A stretch of DNA of 64,000 nucleotides from Varroa destructor (taxonomy: Eukaryota > Arthropoda > Arachnida > Mesostigmata > Varroidae): the NCBI RefSeq assembly GCF_002443255.2, contig NW_019211455.1, forward strand, positions 17,831,126 to 17,895,125, in the 5' to 3' direction. The translations under genes and the position numbers were made by a program. Shown here in pieces: positions 12,138-23,109 of this stretch. Numbering within the stretch: position 1 is the first letter of the stretch; each line of letters begins with the position of its first letter. The notes beneath the pieces were generated by a model. That model was not told the origin of the DNA, did no database searches, and saw only the letters and a program-made list of their open reading frames with translations.

Positions 12138-15100
12138 GTGAGTGCTTTATTCGATGTCGGCAACATTACATACAAAATGCCAAGTTATTTGTTAATGAAC
12201 AAACATTGTAATATCAACGGGTGAGTTAGATGGAAACGCAAGAGTGTCGTAAAGCTGCTCGTTATTAAACGGCACCAGTCACTACAATCACCACATGAGG
12301 ACTTGTCACAAAAAGCTTATTCAGAGAACGAATACAAGTCAAATCTTCTGTATACAGGTATGCTCGTTTGAATACTTTGAGTATGTTATGATAAATGTCA
12401 GTGTTTACTCTCATACAGTTCAGAAACTCAATGTGTTCATGTATACAGACCGACGTTAAGCCGTTACCGATAGTGGTGGGCGAGCGATACGTGCTGAGCT
12501 AGCTATCTTGTCACCACGAATAACGTTAAGGTTTATATCATAGTTGCCTCTCCTAATTTTAAAAACTATACATTTTTAAGAAAGATGTTAGCAAATGCCA
12601 TGGCAAGTGCATGAGTTAGAAAATTTATATGCACATATATATTTACATACGTATATAACTTTATTACCTACCTAAGTATACTGTTTAAGATGTCAATCCG
12701 CATGTTTGTTTGATTCAAAGCGACTTTGTGAAAAGACTATGGATTTGGCTAGTTTTTTGTGGCTCATTAGAGGTCCCGCCTGAGAAAATTGCGCGCGGGA
12801 GATGGAGTCGATTGAGTGAATACTTTTGCCCCAAGAGGCAAGTTTATTTTTTTCATAGAGCATAACAACAATTTGCTTGTTCGTAAACTGACCGCTTTCA
12901 AACGTGGAAAATAATTCTTAACTTACACGTCTAGAGACAACGTTGCACTACCGTTTAGAAACAGGAACGGAGCCACCAGCACTGTCCATGTTAATATATG
13001 ATCAAATATTGCCATAAAAAATGTGTAGCGGAGAAGTGTCTTCAACTTGTATTGAATGAAAAACTGTATATAAAGTATCATGAAACGAACTATTAGGTTA
13101 TAGTCGCTATTTGATGTTACCTTATTTGAATGGTAAAAGTGTCTATCGAATCATATATGCCACGTCAGGTCATAAGATTGGTATCGTTATATACTAATGT
13201 GTTTCATGTATTATTTCTCTTCGTTTTTTTAGTCTGATATGATAGTGGTAAAATGATAACGCGATCTCGAATATCAAAATAACTTTTAGATGCATAATAT
13301 CCACACTATAAATATTTAAACACTGTTTCCTCTATAAATAAAGGTTATTTTTAAATGTTCAGATCTAAGCGGCAGGAAAAAATAATACGTTAACCAATTT
13401 TCGAACGCACTGATCTCTGCGTTATGCTCGTGTACTTGTACGTTGTTGAGTCGGGTGAATATTCTGAATCTGAACAACCATGATACACTTCTATTTAGGT
13501 CCTACTCCCCTTAGCTCGTGTCTGGGTTGTCAGATCTGGCTCATACCCACCGTATGAAAAGCAATAGCTGCGCTTTTTCGTGTTTTAACCTTTTCTCAGC
13601 CATCTATATAACAGTAGATCTGATCTGCTTGATCCGTACGACTCTGTAATAAATGCAACTTTTATTTCTTTGTGCTAAATTTAACCACCTGCCAAGACTC
13701 ATAGATAAGAATTTATTTAGAAAATATATGGTCCTGTTTATTTGGACATTTTGGATATAGTTTAAAAACTGTCTCAGGCAGGGCACAGTTTTTGAAAAGG
13801 TAACTATGTTGAAAAGATTGAGAGCATTGTCAAAATCGAATTGAAACTTAATGATAAGTTTGGATATAATTTGTTTTACAATACGTTGGTAGAGACTTGC
13901 AGTTGACAACAACATCACGACGAGCCCTTTAGTAAGCTTGAGTGCAAATCAGGCGGTTAGTTAACGACTGGGTTATTAAACTTCAAGGGGCTTGCTTTGG
14001 CACGATAATAGTACTAGATACGGGATTAAAGCTGATACGCCTGTTTTGGAATGGTCTTCACGCTGCCCACATCCATTTGCTGAGGTTGAGGCGAACATTT
14101 GGAATAAACGTAGCGTGTGAAACGTAGCTTATACGCATCCAATTGTACCTAAGACTCCGCTTTCTTTTTTGGTAGCTCTCCTCTGAGGGGCATAATAATC
14201 CCCAATAAGTCACTGCAATAATTATACAGGGCCTAAAACTACTGGCCAATTCATAAAGCAGACCCTAACTAACACGCAAAATTTGATACGCAGTTTTGGT
14301 TGGCCAAAAGAGAGCTCCTCATATATGAAGTATGAATAATTAAGGAAGGTTCTTAAGAATATTTCTAGTGCATTAATCGATTTTTAAAGTGGATAATGCG
14401 AGCACCTTGTGTTTACAGCCACATTAATAGTGATTACCTGATATGAATGTTTCGAGTTATAGATCCGGTATTTACGCTGTTAAGCATTGCTTTAGACGGC
14501 TAGCTGCTGCCAGCACGAAATAAAGTGTATCGTATGGATTCGAGTCTGGACTACCACGTGCTCCCAAAGTTCAGTAAACAAACACGTTACCATTGGGGTA
14601 GCTACGGATACAAAAATGATCATCTGGATTAAACAGTGCTAAAAAGAAAGGATGGCCTAGGAAAATGACATGAGTTACTTTAATATGAATCTCCGCATTG
14701 GTTTTCTTAAAAAAATAAACGATATATTGTTCAGTTAACGGTTCAACGCCCCGCATTATTTTCTAGTCAAGTTGCATAGCGAAATCAATTCCTATTCTAA
14801 TACGGTATGTTACATATCTTCCTAATCTAATCCTAATAAGAGCCAACCAATGGCTGTATCTTCATATTTTGCTTTTGACAACGTTACTAAATCTACGTCT
14901 TTTTTTTATTGATTACCTTTTAACTAGGACAAAACTATGATTGCAATTTTTTCGCCATGATTACTACTTTTCTTCGCGCCGCATAAGCACCCTTTATCAA
15001 CGATGAAGCAATATGACCTATTTCTTGAATACTGTCGACACGATTTTCGCCTCTCCTGTTTAGTACGTGTCCAGTACGTGTTTAGTACGCCAGTGGGGAA

Positions 15101-18100
15101 TTACTCTTCGATTGTGCCGACGTATGCCTCAACGCCTGTGGATTTTGCGGACAAGGCCGTATGATATCTATTTCTTTCAGCTATGGCAAGGGTACTCGAT
15201 AATGTATCTCGGCAGTTCCTTTCGTTTAGTCGCAATCGGTCATCTGTCTATTTATTTGCGTTACATGATTTTTTATGAATCATTTTAAATACCGTCTTGA
15301 TCGCGTCAAATTTTTTTATTTTTTTGTAACCCCGCTTGTTCATTTTGAGCTGTGCTTCTCGACACCTTAGTTCAGCAAGTGCTCCCACATCAGCAATCAT
15401 TAAAAGAACACATGACCTTGTGTACGAAAGACAGAGATGCAATTTAAAATCTCTGTAAATGTACACGTCTAGTACACGAAAAATGTACACGTCTAGAACT
15501 TGGCACGCCACTAGACATCATAATAGGTTCATGTATCATCTATGTATTATTAGGTTAGGTTTTAAAGTGTGAGTATCATGACAGGCTTAAATGGAAATTG
15601 TATTTGTGGTGAGTAAACACGTGCTTTACAGTTTAAATCTGATAGACCATAAACAAAAACAACACATTCTCTTATCTAAATACCCACCAGCCGGCCACCG
15701 TATACGTATGACTCGAAGATAGTTCGACAAAGTTTAATACCACGTAGCGGTCTATTTGTATAGCACAATTATTAAAAAAGCACTAGGCGCGACAATGCGT
15801 CAGTGTCGTGTACAGAGTTCGTAGAATGTAATGCAACCCCATGATTAACGTTTAGACTAGATTTGCTTTTAAAATAATAAAAAATAAGTCTAAAAAATTC
15901 GGCAATTTCGTCTAGAGCTTACTTAGGTGGCAGCCGAAACAACATTTCATTGGTGAAGTAGTACCGAGTGACCTTAAATACTTTATTTTTGTTGATCATC
16001 GTTGTTTGCGAATTGAGCTTACTTAAATTGAAATTTTGTACTAGGTAACGATACATGATTAACAAAAGTCGCACTTCTCAGTGTTCTTATTTCTAGTGCT
16101 ATTTTAAATTATGTTGTGTCTGTTCATAACGATGTTTGCAATTAAGGAGGCTGCTGTTTGGCAGTACATAAAATTATGACAATTTCGAGGTCCCTCATTA
16201 CCACTAGAGTAGATTACGCAGTATGCTAGTGTCGTTTAGCTTTAGTCAGTATTATAAACCTTAATAATAATTTAGGCAACATCAGTTAATTCAGTGATAG
16301 ATTGCGCGTGGGTCTGCGATTCGATTCGATCTATCAACCAGTTTAGATATTTTGCATCTTCAAGAGCAACAAACGACTGTTATGTAATCCCATAGCCAAA
16401 GCTTGTTCGAAAAACCGTAGATATGTATGGTATCCATATAATAGCGGAACAATATAGCGAAATTACGAATCTTCCTAGTTGCTTATAAAATAAAAAAAGA
16501 AAACATAAGTATGCCTAATTTAAATCACACATTGTAAATTCATTTTTTTGCGAGACAACCATTTTGTGCAGCAACTTTAATACAATCACTCCAGAATACA
16601 TATATACATATATATCTTTTTATGTGGGGTGAGGCATATATATTAGACGTACTCTTTTATTTTTTATTTTTTTAAAAGATGCCAGCGCTTTGGCAATTTC
16701 TGCACAACTTATACCTACCATTCGATTATACTTATTAATTTACCTCTTCTTTTTATTATCATACTATAGATTTACTTTGGTAAATCTATAGTATGATACG
16801 CTTGCTTACCAATTGCCTTTTTAGGATATGCAAGCCCCGTAATCGCACGAACGTAGATCAGAAAAATAAGCGAGTAAAAAGCCACAAAGTAATTGAAAGG
16901 TGGCGATGAGGTCTAGCGTTGCCATTAATAATCAGATGCATACTTTCGATTGCCATTAAAATTTGATAGGATGTTGCATTCATTGTTTTATTTTCGGCGA
17001 GTATCCCATAGTAGCAGATGCCCTTGATGTTCGTTGTAAATACAACCGTTACCTTACGTCCGAATCTACTCGACGCTGCCACCTAACTCGATATCTCTCC
17101 AGAGCGACGCCAATCCCTACCCTGGTCTCTCTCCGGGAGAACTAAAGTTCTCTTCAACTACGGCGACCGTATGCCCCAAACGGATTTTTTTGTTGGATAG
17201 GAATCCACAAATTGTGCGTGAATTACACTACACGTATTTCCTTGGGAGAACCATTTTGAGTAGGTTTTCCCATTTTCAGCTTTTTTTTTTCAATATTGGT
17301 AAATCTGTAAGAGGTACGTGAAATGTCAATTCGGGCTAACAAAGCCTTTTAAACCACAACTGCAGGCTGTGCTGTCGTGAAAAGACTCGTTGATTGGGTA
17401 ATACGTTCTTGTGTTTCGGGTCCCGGTATTTGGTTTCCTCCACACTGGTTGGCAATATTCCCATCTCGGTTCTTGAAAAGTTTGCACTACTCACGTAGTA
17501 TGCTTCTCCTTGAGGCTTTCTTACCTAAGGTCTTTACCAATCTTCGATAAATTTCCGCGGCGCTGTGACCTTCGACAAACAAGAACTTAAAATCCGAGTG
17601 TTGATTTTATTAAATATTTTTACTTCTGAACTAATTTCCTTTAAAGTAAACCCAATAAGTTTCCACTCAGTGTTTTAGAAGACTGAAGTGTCAGCTCGCC
17701 AAGTTTCGTCTAATAGCGGTGCGTAATTCTAAAGTTCTTTGTCAAAAAAAAGTCTTCGTGATTTACTTGTAGCAGCCTAGTACTATGTAAGAAGTATATT
17801 ACGGGGTATAATACTCCGGTACTGTAAGTTGGAAGTGCAACATTTGACGATACAACCGTTAATACCTAACCTGCTTTCCTGTGGCCAAAAATGTTAACAG
17901 GTCTGCCCTTTATCAGATGTGAGATAAAGATTCATTGTTAAGAGGATTTATATATATAAGCCCATGCTCGTATTTACCTTGCTTGTATTTTTATTTCTAT
18001 TATTGATATTGTAAATATATTTTCCTATGATTTAAATGTATGGTTTATTTAAACTGTTATTTTCTAATTGTATCATGAATGTGAAAATGAACATTATGAT

Positions 18101-21100
18101 ATTGTACATTTAAATGTAGTGTCTTCATATTGTCATTAGAGTAATTTACACCAAAGGCTGTTGGGATTAGTGGCATCGATTCTGATTTATATTTGTTCAT
18201 GACGTGCTCAACTATAAATTAAATATTTAAAGAGTTTAATATATCAAATGAGTTTTTGTGAGCTTTAGGATGCATATTATATTTTCCAATAACGTTTGAT
18301 GATGGAAATATCCTGTCTACACATACCCATATAATAGAGAGATAAAAAATTGTTCACTCTGGTTAATCAAAACTGCTTTTAAGGCAAGCACAAATGACCT
18401 ATCTATTACTTTACTCCTTTACAAAGAAGAGTACTTTACATTAAACTAATGACGTTACCAAACATAGCTTTCCGTTAAGTTAGCTTAAGCCATGGCTTTA
18501 TACCAGGTCGACCAGTTTTAACAGTTTCTAGCTTCCACTGAACTTGCGTTCTGTATATAATACTATTTACTGAAGTAGAAGAGGGTGTATGTTTTACAAT
18601 TAGGGACATTGTGATCCATTTTTCCTATCAACGTATACATTTTTTTCCAAGTCGGTTTCAAGCTAAAACACACAGCTCATGAATGGCAGTCAAAATACAA
18701 AACTACATATCCATGAAGACGCAAAATGTCAATCTACTGACTACTATAGCTCACTCAACTAACCCCACAAGCTGATGTTGACAAAATCGATGAATTTCTC
18801 TCATACATTAACCTTCTATGGTTGTGAATTCGACTGCAAAAGAAATCCTCCGCAAGAGCTGAATCGTGAATTAGTCATCCAAGGCTTGGCTTCCGGCAGC
18901 TGTTTCGTCATGTCTAGTCGTTTTCGTGTGCTGTCTATGTATCTATGCAAAGAGAATAATTGCAATGAAAGAAAACGCTTTACCCTTTATATCGACAGCT
19001 ACTTCTGCCTTACGCCCCAGACCTCCGCAACGAGCTGGGTCAGCTAACACCTGTTACCTGCTATTTGACTTCTTTTACGCTGAGTTCTTTGATTTACGTT
19101 TTACTTAGTTCCGACGGATAATTCAAGAGGATATAGAATCCGCCAACACAAGGTCGCAAGCTCACAGTAAAAAGAAATTGCTTTAATTAATACGTGAACT
19201 TGATTGAAATAATGGAACGATCCATACATTGTTCTTACTATGTAAACATCTATTACGATTGGATATTTGCTATTGTTGCCACTTGTGATAGCAGATACTG
19301 GATTAAGCGATCATTTGAACTAGACACCTCATATTGTTGACCTTTCACATGAGGGCGACGGTCGATTTTCTGCGTTCTATTGTTATACAAGTTCGCGTTG
19401 TAGCTCCCCGGTAGATGATGGCAAAGACCAGAAGCAGAATATTTGTTATTTTTTCTTTGTTAATATGCTTACGGCGAACTTTGGAATAGGGCTGGCTATT
19501 CAGAAGCAAACACGAAATTAATAGCATTTCACGTTCAGGGAGAAGTATCAAAGTTTTCTTTTTTGAATATTATATGAATCATGTACGATCTAGCGCGAGA
19601 CTTGAAACAAATGTCATAGATGACTGTGAGCTCTTCTATAAAATTTCTAAAATATCATTCAACTAGACTGTATATGTCAAGTGCTTTTAATGATGTATAT
19701 TTTAGGTGCGCAATTACAGCAAACATGTATTAACTGTGCAGTCAAAAATTATTATACGAATTTTTCAAATTCTCAATAAACTCTACTTAAAGATCAGGTA
19801 CTATATACATTTCTTAAAAGATGGTTGCATATATACGGGAACGTAGGTACGTATATATTTGAATTTTTTAATTATGCTTGGGTAGTAAAACATTTGTAAA
19901 GAAATATATGCTCCCTATAAGCTTTCAATAGGGGAACCTTTAGAGCGAATATTGGATAGTGGCTCGAAGAATATCTCATGCTAAGGTCTATAGATTACTG
20001 CAAATCCTTCGTTTCATAACATACGTTCAGTCATTTTGGTAGAGTGACTAAGCATAGTGTTTAACTTAGGTGAATGTAAAATATTTCAGGAAATACGCCG
20101 CTGCATCTTGCTGTGATGCTAGGATATAATGAAATCGTGAATTTACTACTAGCAAATGGAGCTACTGTACAGGTGCGTGGTCCTAACGACCTCATCAGTT
20201 AATACATTATCTATCGACTCGTTGCTCGAGCTTTCATACTGAACAGTATATAAAAAGATAAAGAAAAAAAACTAAAGAAACTCTAAGTTCTGAACTTGAC
20301 CTCGTTCGTCCTATTCAATATGGCCTGGACCAATGAATTAAATCTTTGTTGAACAAGCTTCCCAAGTTCTTTTTTGTAAGATTTGCCATTTGGTTACTGT
20401 GTGTCGTAGGTTCGAAATGCTCAAGGATGGACACCTCTCCGGGAAGCAGTAAGCCGTGGAGATCGTCAGTTGATAGGCGGGCTTCTTCGAAAGTTGAAGC
20501 AGCAATCACGGGATACGATGCAAGGGCGGAGACCTGATCTATTGAACATGCTATCTGCTATAGGAGACTTTTATATGGAATTAAAATGGGATTTCCAGAG
20601 CTGGAGTACGTTTCATAGGCAGTTATTTTACTGGTTAGCGATACAAATGGAGTAAGCGCTACGTCAATCATATTTGCTTAAAACGATTTGCCATACTTTT
20701 TTGGTTGCTCGAATACGTCCTAAATATCTGACGCATAACACTACAACCACTGCTCTGTTAAACTAAATTGTTCGTCCATACCAGTTAAATATCACTTGTT
20801 CCTCTGTTTTTTGTTTCTGTATTTTCAGTTCCATTAGTATCAAGGATCCTTCCATCGGACACCTGCCGAATTCAAAAACGGGGCAACTCGATCCGGATGG
20901 ACACAACTCTCATTGACTTTCAAGACATGAAATGGGAACGTGGCGATATCACTTTTCTTTTGCAAGGCAACTGCCAGCCTGGAAAAATGGTCGTTGTTTT
21001 GGATAATACGCAAAAGGTTTTTCAAATGGTGCGCTACCCGGTGAGTGGCCTTTTTAGTTAGTTGTAAATTTTTTTTTCATGGATTCATATTTACATGTTA

Positions 21101-23054
21101 CATAGTCAATTATAATTAAGTTTACCAAGTTGGCGATATACAAATAGCAATGAACCGAGTTTCTGGGTTTAAATACATTTTTTAAAGTGAATAGGTACAT
21201 TTTAAATAATCGCCGATGGTTGAAAATTCGGTTTATCGATGTAACGATTTTAGAAAGCAGGCACACATATTAAGATACGCTGAGGTATTTTTTAGCATAT
21301 AAAGTTCACGTAAATAACTTTACTAATACTGTGCATAATCTAGTCAAATTTAATCCCATAATAAGTGTTTTTTCTATTAAAAGGAAAGTGAGGCTGAACT
21401 GGAGGATGAAATCGATATGTTAATGAGCACAGATATTTTGTCTGCCCACTTCTCGACAAAGAATGTCACCTTTTCACGCGTGCAGACTGGGTGGCTGTTA
21501 CGGGAAAGTCGTACGGAAAAGGTTCGAACGTGCTTTATTAATTAACCTTAATCGTTGCTAAAGGGTGCTAAATTTCAAGCGACTTCAGCTTGGATATTTC
21601 AGACTTCTTTATTTTCTATAAATTTATCAATTTCATTTGCCTCATAAACTACTCAATTCGAATAACCGTAAAAAGTTATTAGCAAGTACAATATGACTAT
21701 CGCCTTGTCTAATATAGCTTACTTTAGTTGCGATTAGCTAGTGGAATATAAACCTATTAGATACACAGTATACGTAAAATAATGTGGCTAATTAAGTTAA
21801 TTTTTGCCAGGTATCGCGCTTCTTAGCAGACTTTTATCACGTACACGGATTAGAGTTTGAATGGCGAAAAAGACGAGAACATCTGTCTGAACAGGATCTC
21901 ATTAACCAGAAGGCCATGGTGGATAGTATCAAAGGTACTATAACGGAAAAACACTAAAAATAAAATACTTTTTACCTCAAAAATAATACTTATTTATATA
22001 GCATTTCGATTTTCATTAAGTCGAGTCAATAAGTGAATTTCAACCGTAGCATAATACGCAAGCCGCATTTGTTGGATTTCTATACGAAGAAGAAACTATT
22101 TTTCGACAGGGTATACTGAACAAGGCCGAACAGTATTTGATTCAAATTTGCAAATATTATTGTACCACAAAAACAGGTCTTATCGTTCAAGCTAATTAAA
22201 ACGACATCGCGCTAATTATTGCAAACGCCCCCAGTTGGCTTGGCGCTTTTTTTGGAAAACCTTTCTCCAAGATTGCATTTTTCATTACTCACGTTCAGGT
22301 GGCAAAACGTCAGCGCTTGCCGAAATCGAACATCCAACTCGTCGTGAATCGCTGCCACCTCCACCGCCTTGTACGCTGACATGGGATGATTATATAAACA
22401 ATAATAATAACGAAGACGCTCCCATACTTGGCAGGACGCCTGTATGCAAGTACACACGAAAAAGTTTTAAGGCCGTCGTTGCCATGAGCAACGACTTCCC
22501 TATGTCGGTTGAGCATTTGCTCAACATCCTTGAGTTTATAACGCCGTTTAAGGTAAGTGAAGAATTTTCGTTCTTTACGCTCGTCACAGATATTCATCGA
22601 AATTGTAACTGCAATTGTATCGAATGTAACTTACCAATGATTATTGATTATTTTATTAAATATCCTAGTCTCCTGGCAAAAATTAACCTAGCTAAGTTGG
22701 TGCGACGTTTAATTGCGTTATTTGATTATCATAGAATATAGTAGAGACCTCCGTATCTATTCATGAAAACTTTACGATTTGAATCGACTTGGAATCTGAG
22801 TTGAAGGCTTTCGAAGTAATAATTGAACTGCCTGTGTTTGGCTTTTTGTCTCCTAGCACTTCAATAAACTTCGAGAGTTTGTTGAAATGAAGCTTCCATC
22901 GGGATTCCCCGTCAAGATTGAGCTGCCGATTCTGCCCACAGTCACAGCGCGGGTGACCTTCCAGGAGTTCGAGTTCCGTGACAATCTTCATCCGCAGTTG
23001 TTTCACATTCCACAGGGTTACCGAGAAGACAAAGGTCGTTTTCCAGGCCTTTAA
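12026..23054 (+). CDS. ANKRD13C: ANKRD13C-type ankyrin repeat / GPCR-chaperone protein, 8 exons, 438 aa, complete
   Basis: Join 12026-12137, 20090-20172, 20410-20605, 20829-21040, 21384-21521, 21811-21934, 22299-22552, 22857-23054. The exons total 1317 nt with consistent phases and give 438 residues plus TAA. Residues 8-100 hold ankyrin repeats (GNTPLHLAV at 38-46, NAQGWTPLREAV at 68-79). From about 110 to the C-terminus runs the ANKRD13 family GPCR-chaperone domain, seen in WDFQSW (125-130), ILPSD (137-141), DTTLIDF (155-161), QTGWL (235-239), RKRREHLSE (266-274), WDDY (317-320), HFNKLREFV (374-382) and TFQEF (407-411). No ubiquitin-interacting motifs follow, which separates it from ANKRD13A/B/D. 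The mammalian protein is about 540 aa, so this one lacks its extended N-terminus. Mammalian ANKRD13C is an ER-associated cytosolic chaperone that controls biogenesis and surface export of some GPCRs; that role here is inferred from homology. The start is the first in-frame ATG after an in-frame TAG at 11993. Identity is very secure and the splice borders nearly so. Confidence 0.95.
15457..15496. repeat. two copies of a 16-bp unit, period 24
   Basis: AAATGTACACGTCTAG occurs at 15457-15472 and again at 15481-15496. It lies in ANKRD13C intron 1. Confidence 0.9.
16757..16798. repeat. perfect 19-bp inverted repeat with 4-nt loop
   Basis: TATCATACTATAGATTTAC at 16757-16775 is followed by loop TTTG and then its exact reverse complement at 16780-16798. 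All 19 positions pair. It lies inside ANKRD13C intron 1, about 60 bp from the transposase relic. Confidence 0.95.
16858..17082 (-). mobile_element. decayed Tc1/mariner-superfamily transposase fragment
   Basis: The - strand frame reads through about 74 codons. It contains KVTVVF, then IKGICYYGILAENKTMNA, then NGNARPHRH. Tc1/mariner catalytic domains show the same order: a beta-strand block (KVxLCVWW, KGxxYYELL, NQTxNSxxY) followed by the second catalytic motif HDNARPH. The catalytic Asp position is Gly here. The fragment lies antisense inside ANKRD13C intron 1. Terminal repeats were not found. The superfamily is likely, the exact family unresolved. Confidence 0.5.
20090..20172 (+). CDS. ANKRD13C: ANKRD13C exon 2 (second ankyrin repeat)
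   Basis: The acceptor is ATATTTCAG and the donor CAG|GTGCGT. It completes Gly38 and encodes residues 39-65, the canonical TPLHLAV helix and the second helix NEIVNLLLANGA. It enters in phase 1 and leaves in phase 0. Confidence 0.95.
20410..20605 (+). CDS. ANKRD13C: ANKRD13C exon 3 (third ankyrin repeat, start of chaperone domain)
   Basis: The acceptor is TGTCGTAG and the donor TGGA|GTACGT. It encodes residues 66-130 plus one base of Ile131. GWTPLREAV is the third ankyrin repeat. The LLRKLKQQSR segment and DFQSW are family hallmarks at the junction with the C-terminal domain. Confidence 0.95.
20829..21040 (+). CDS. ANKRD13C: ANKRD13C exon 4 (chaperone domain)
   Basis: The acceptor is GTATTTTCAG and the donor CCG|GTGAGT. 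It completes Ile131 and encodes residues 132-201. The ILPSD and RMDTTLIDF blocks are strongly conserved family motifs. It ends in phase 0. Confidence 0.95.
21384..21521 (+). CDS. ANKRD13C: ANKRD13C exon 5 (chaperone domain)
   Basis: Encodes residues 202-247: an acidic opening (ESEAELEDE) followed by the conserved QTGWL block. The acceptor is TTAAAAG. The donor AAG|GTTCGA is weak beyond the GT, but the protein continues correctly into exon 6 (TEK then VSRFLADFY), so the border is supported by homology. Confidence 0.92.
21811..21934 (+). CDS. ANKRD13C: ANKRD13C exon 6 (chaperone domain)
   Basis: The acceptor is TTTTTGCCAG and the donor AAAG|GTACTA. It encodes residues 248-288 plus one base of Gly289, including FLADFYHVHGLEFE and the basic RKRREHLSE stretch conserved in the family. 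Confidence 0.95.
22299..22552 (+). CDS. ANKRD13C: ANKRD13C exon 7 (chaperone domain with Pro and Asn runs)
   Basis: The acceptor is ACGTTCAG and the donor AAG|GTAAGT. It encodes residues 289-373. It carries five prolines (308-312), the conserved TWDDYI block, five asparagines (322-326) and the conserved segment leading to TPFK. The same frame stays open into both flanking introns, ending at a stop at 22739-22741 downstream. Confidence 0.95.
22857..23054 (+). CDS. ANKRD13C: ANKRD13C exon 8 (C-terminus and stop)
   Basis: The acceptor is TTTTTGTCTCCTAG. It encodes residues 374-438 and TAA. HFNKLREFVEMKLPSGFPVK and RFPGL at the end match the C-terminus of vertebrate ANKRD13C closely, so the protein is complete. 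Confidence 0.96.
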   Translation, partial: HFNKLREFVEMKLPSGFPVKIELPILPTVTARVTFQEFEFRDNLHPQLFHIPQGYREDKGRFPGL

Positions 23055-23080
23055 CATTTGACACAGAAACAATTTGAGTG

Positions 23081-23086
23081 AATAAA
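23081..23086 (+). promoter_or_regulatory. poly(A) signal of ANKRD13C
   Basis: AATAAA begins 27 bases after the last base of the stop codon. It implies a 3' untranslated region of only about 50 nt if used. No closer alternative is seen. Confidence 0.7.
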
Positions 23087-23109
23087 CATATGAACGCACA
23101 GGCAAATGA

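Larger units (their letters stand above)
12138..20089 (+). other. ANKRD13C intron 1 (about 8 kb)
   Basis: It runs from GTGAGT to TTTCAG. The interior is AT-rich with many short open frames that show no family similarity. Two things stand out: the Tc1/mariner-like relic on the opposite strand (16858-17082) and the perfect hairpin at 16757-16798. The remaining introns (20173-20409, 20606-20828, 21041-21383, 21522-21810, 21935-22298, 22553-22856) are 220-370 bp and contain nothing notable. Confidence 0.9.

Noticed and set aside
13604..13918. - strand 104-codon frame in intron 1
   Set aside because: AT-rich composition (Ile, Asn, Phe, Leu rich), no splice or start logic and no family motif; long frames are expected by chance here.
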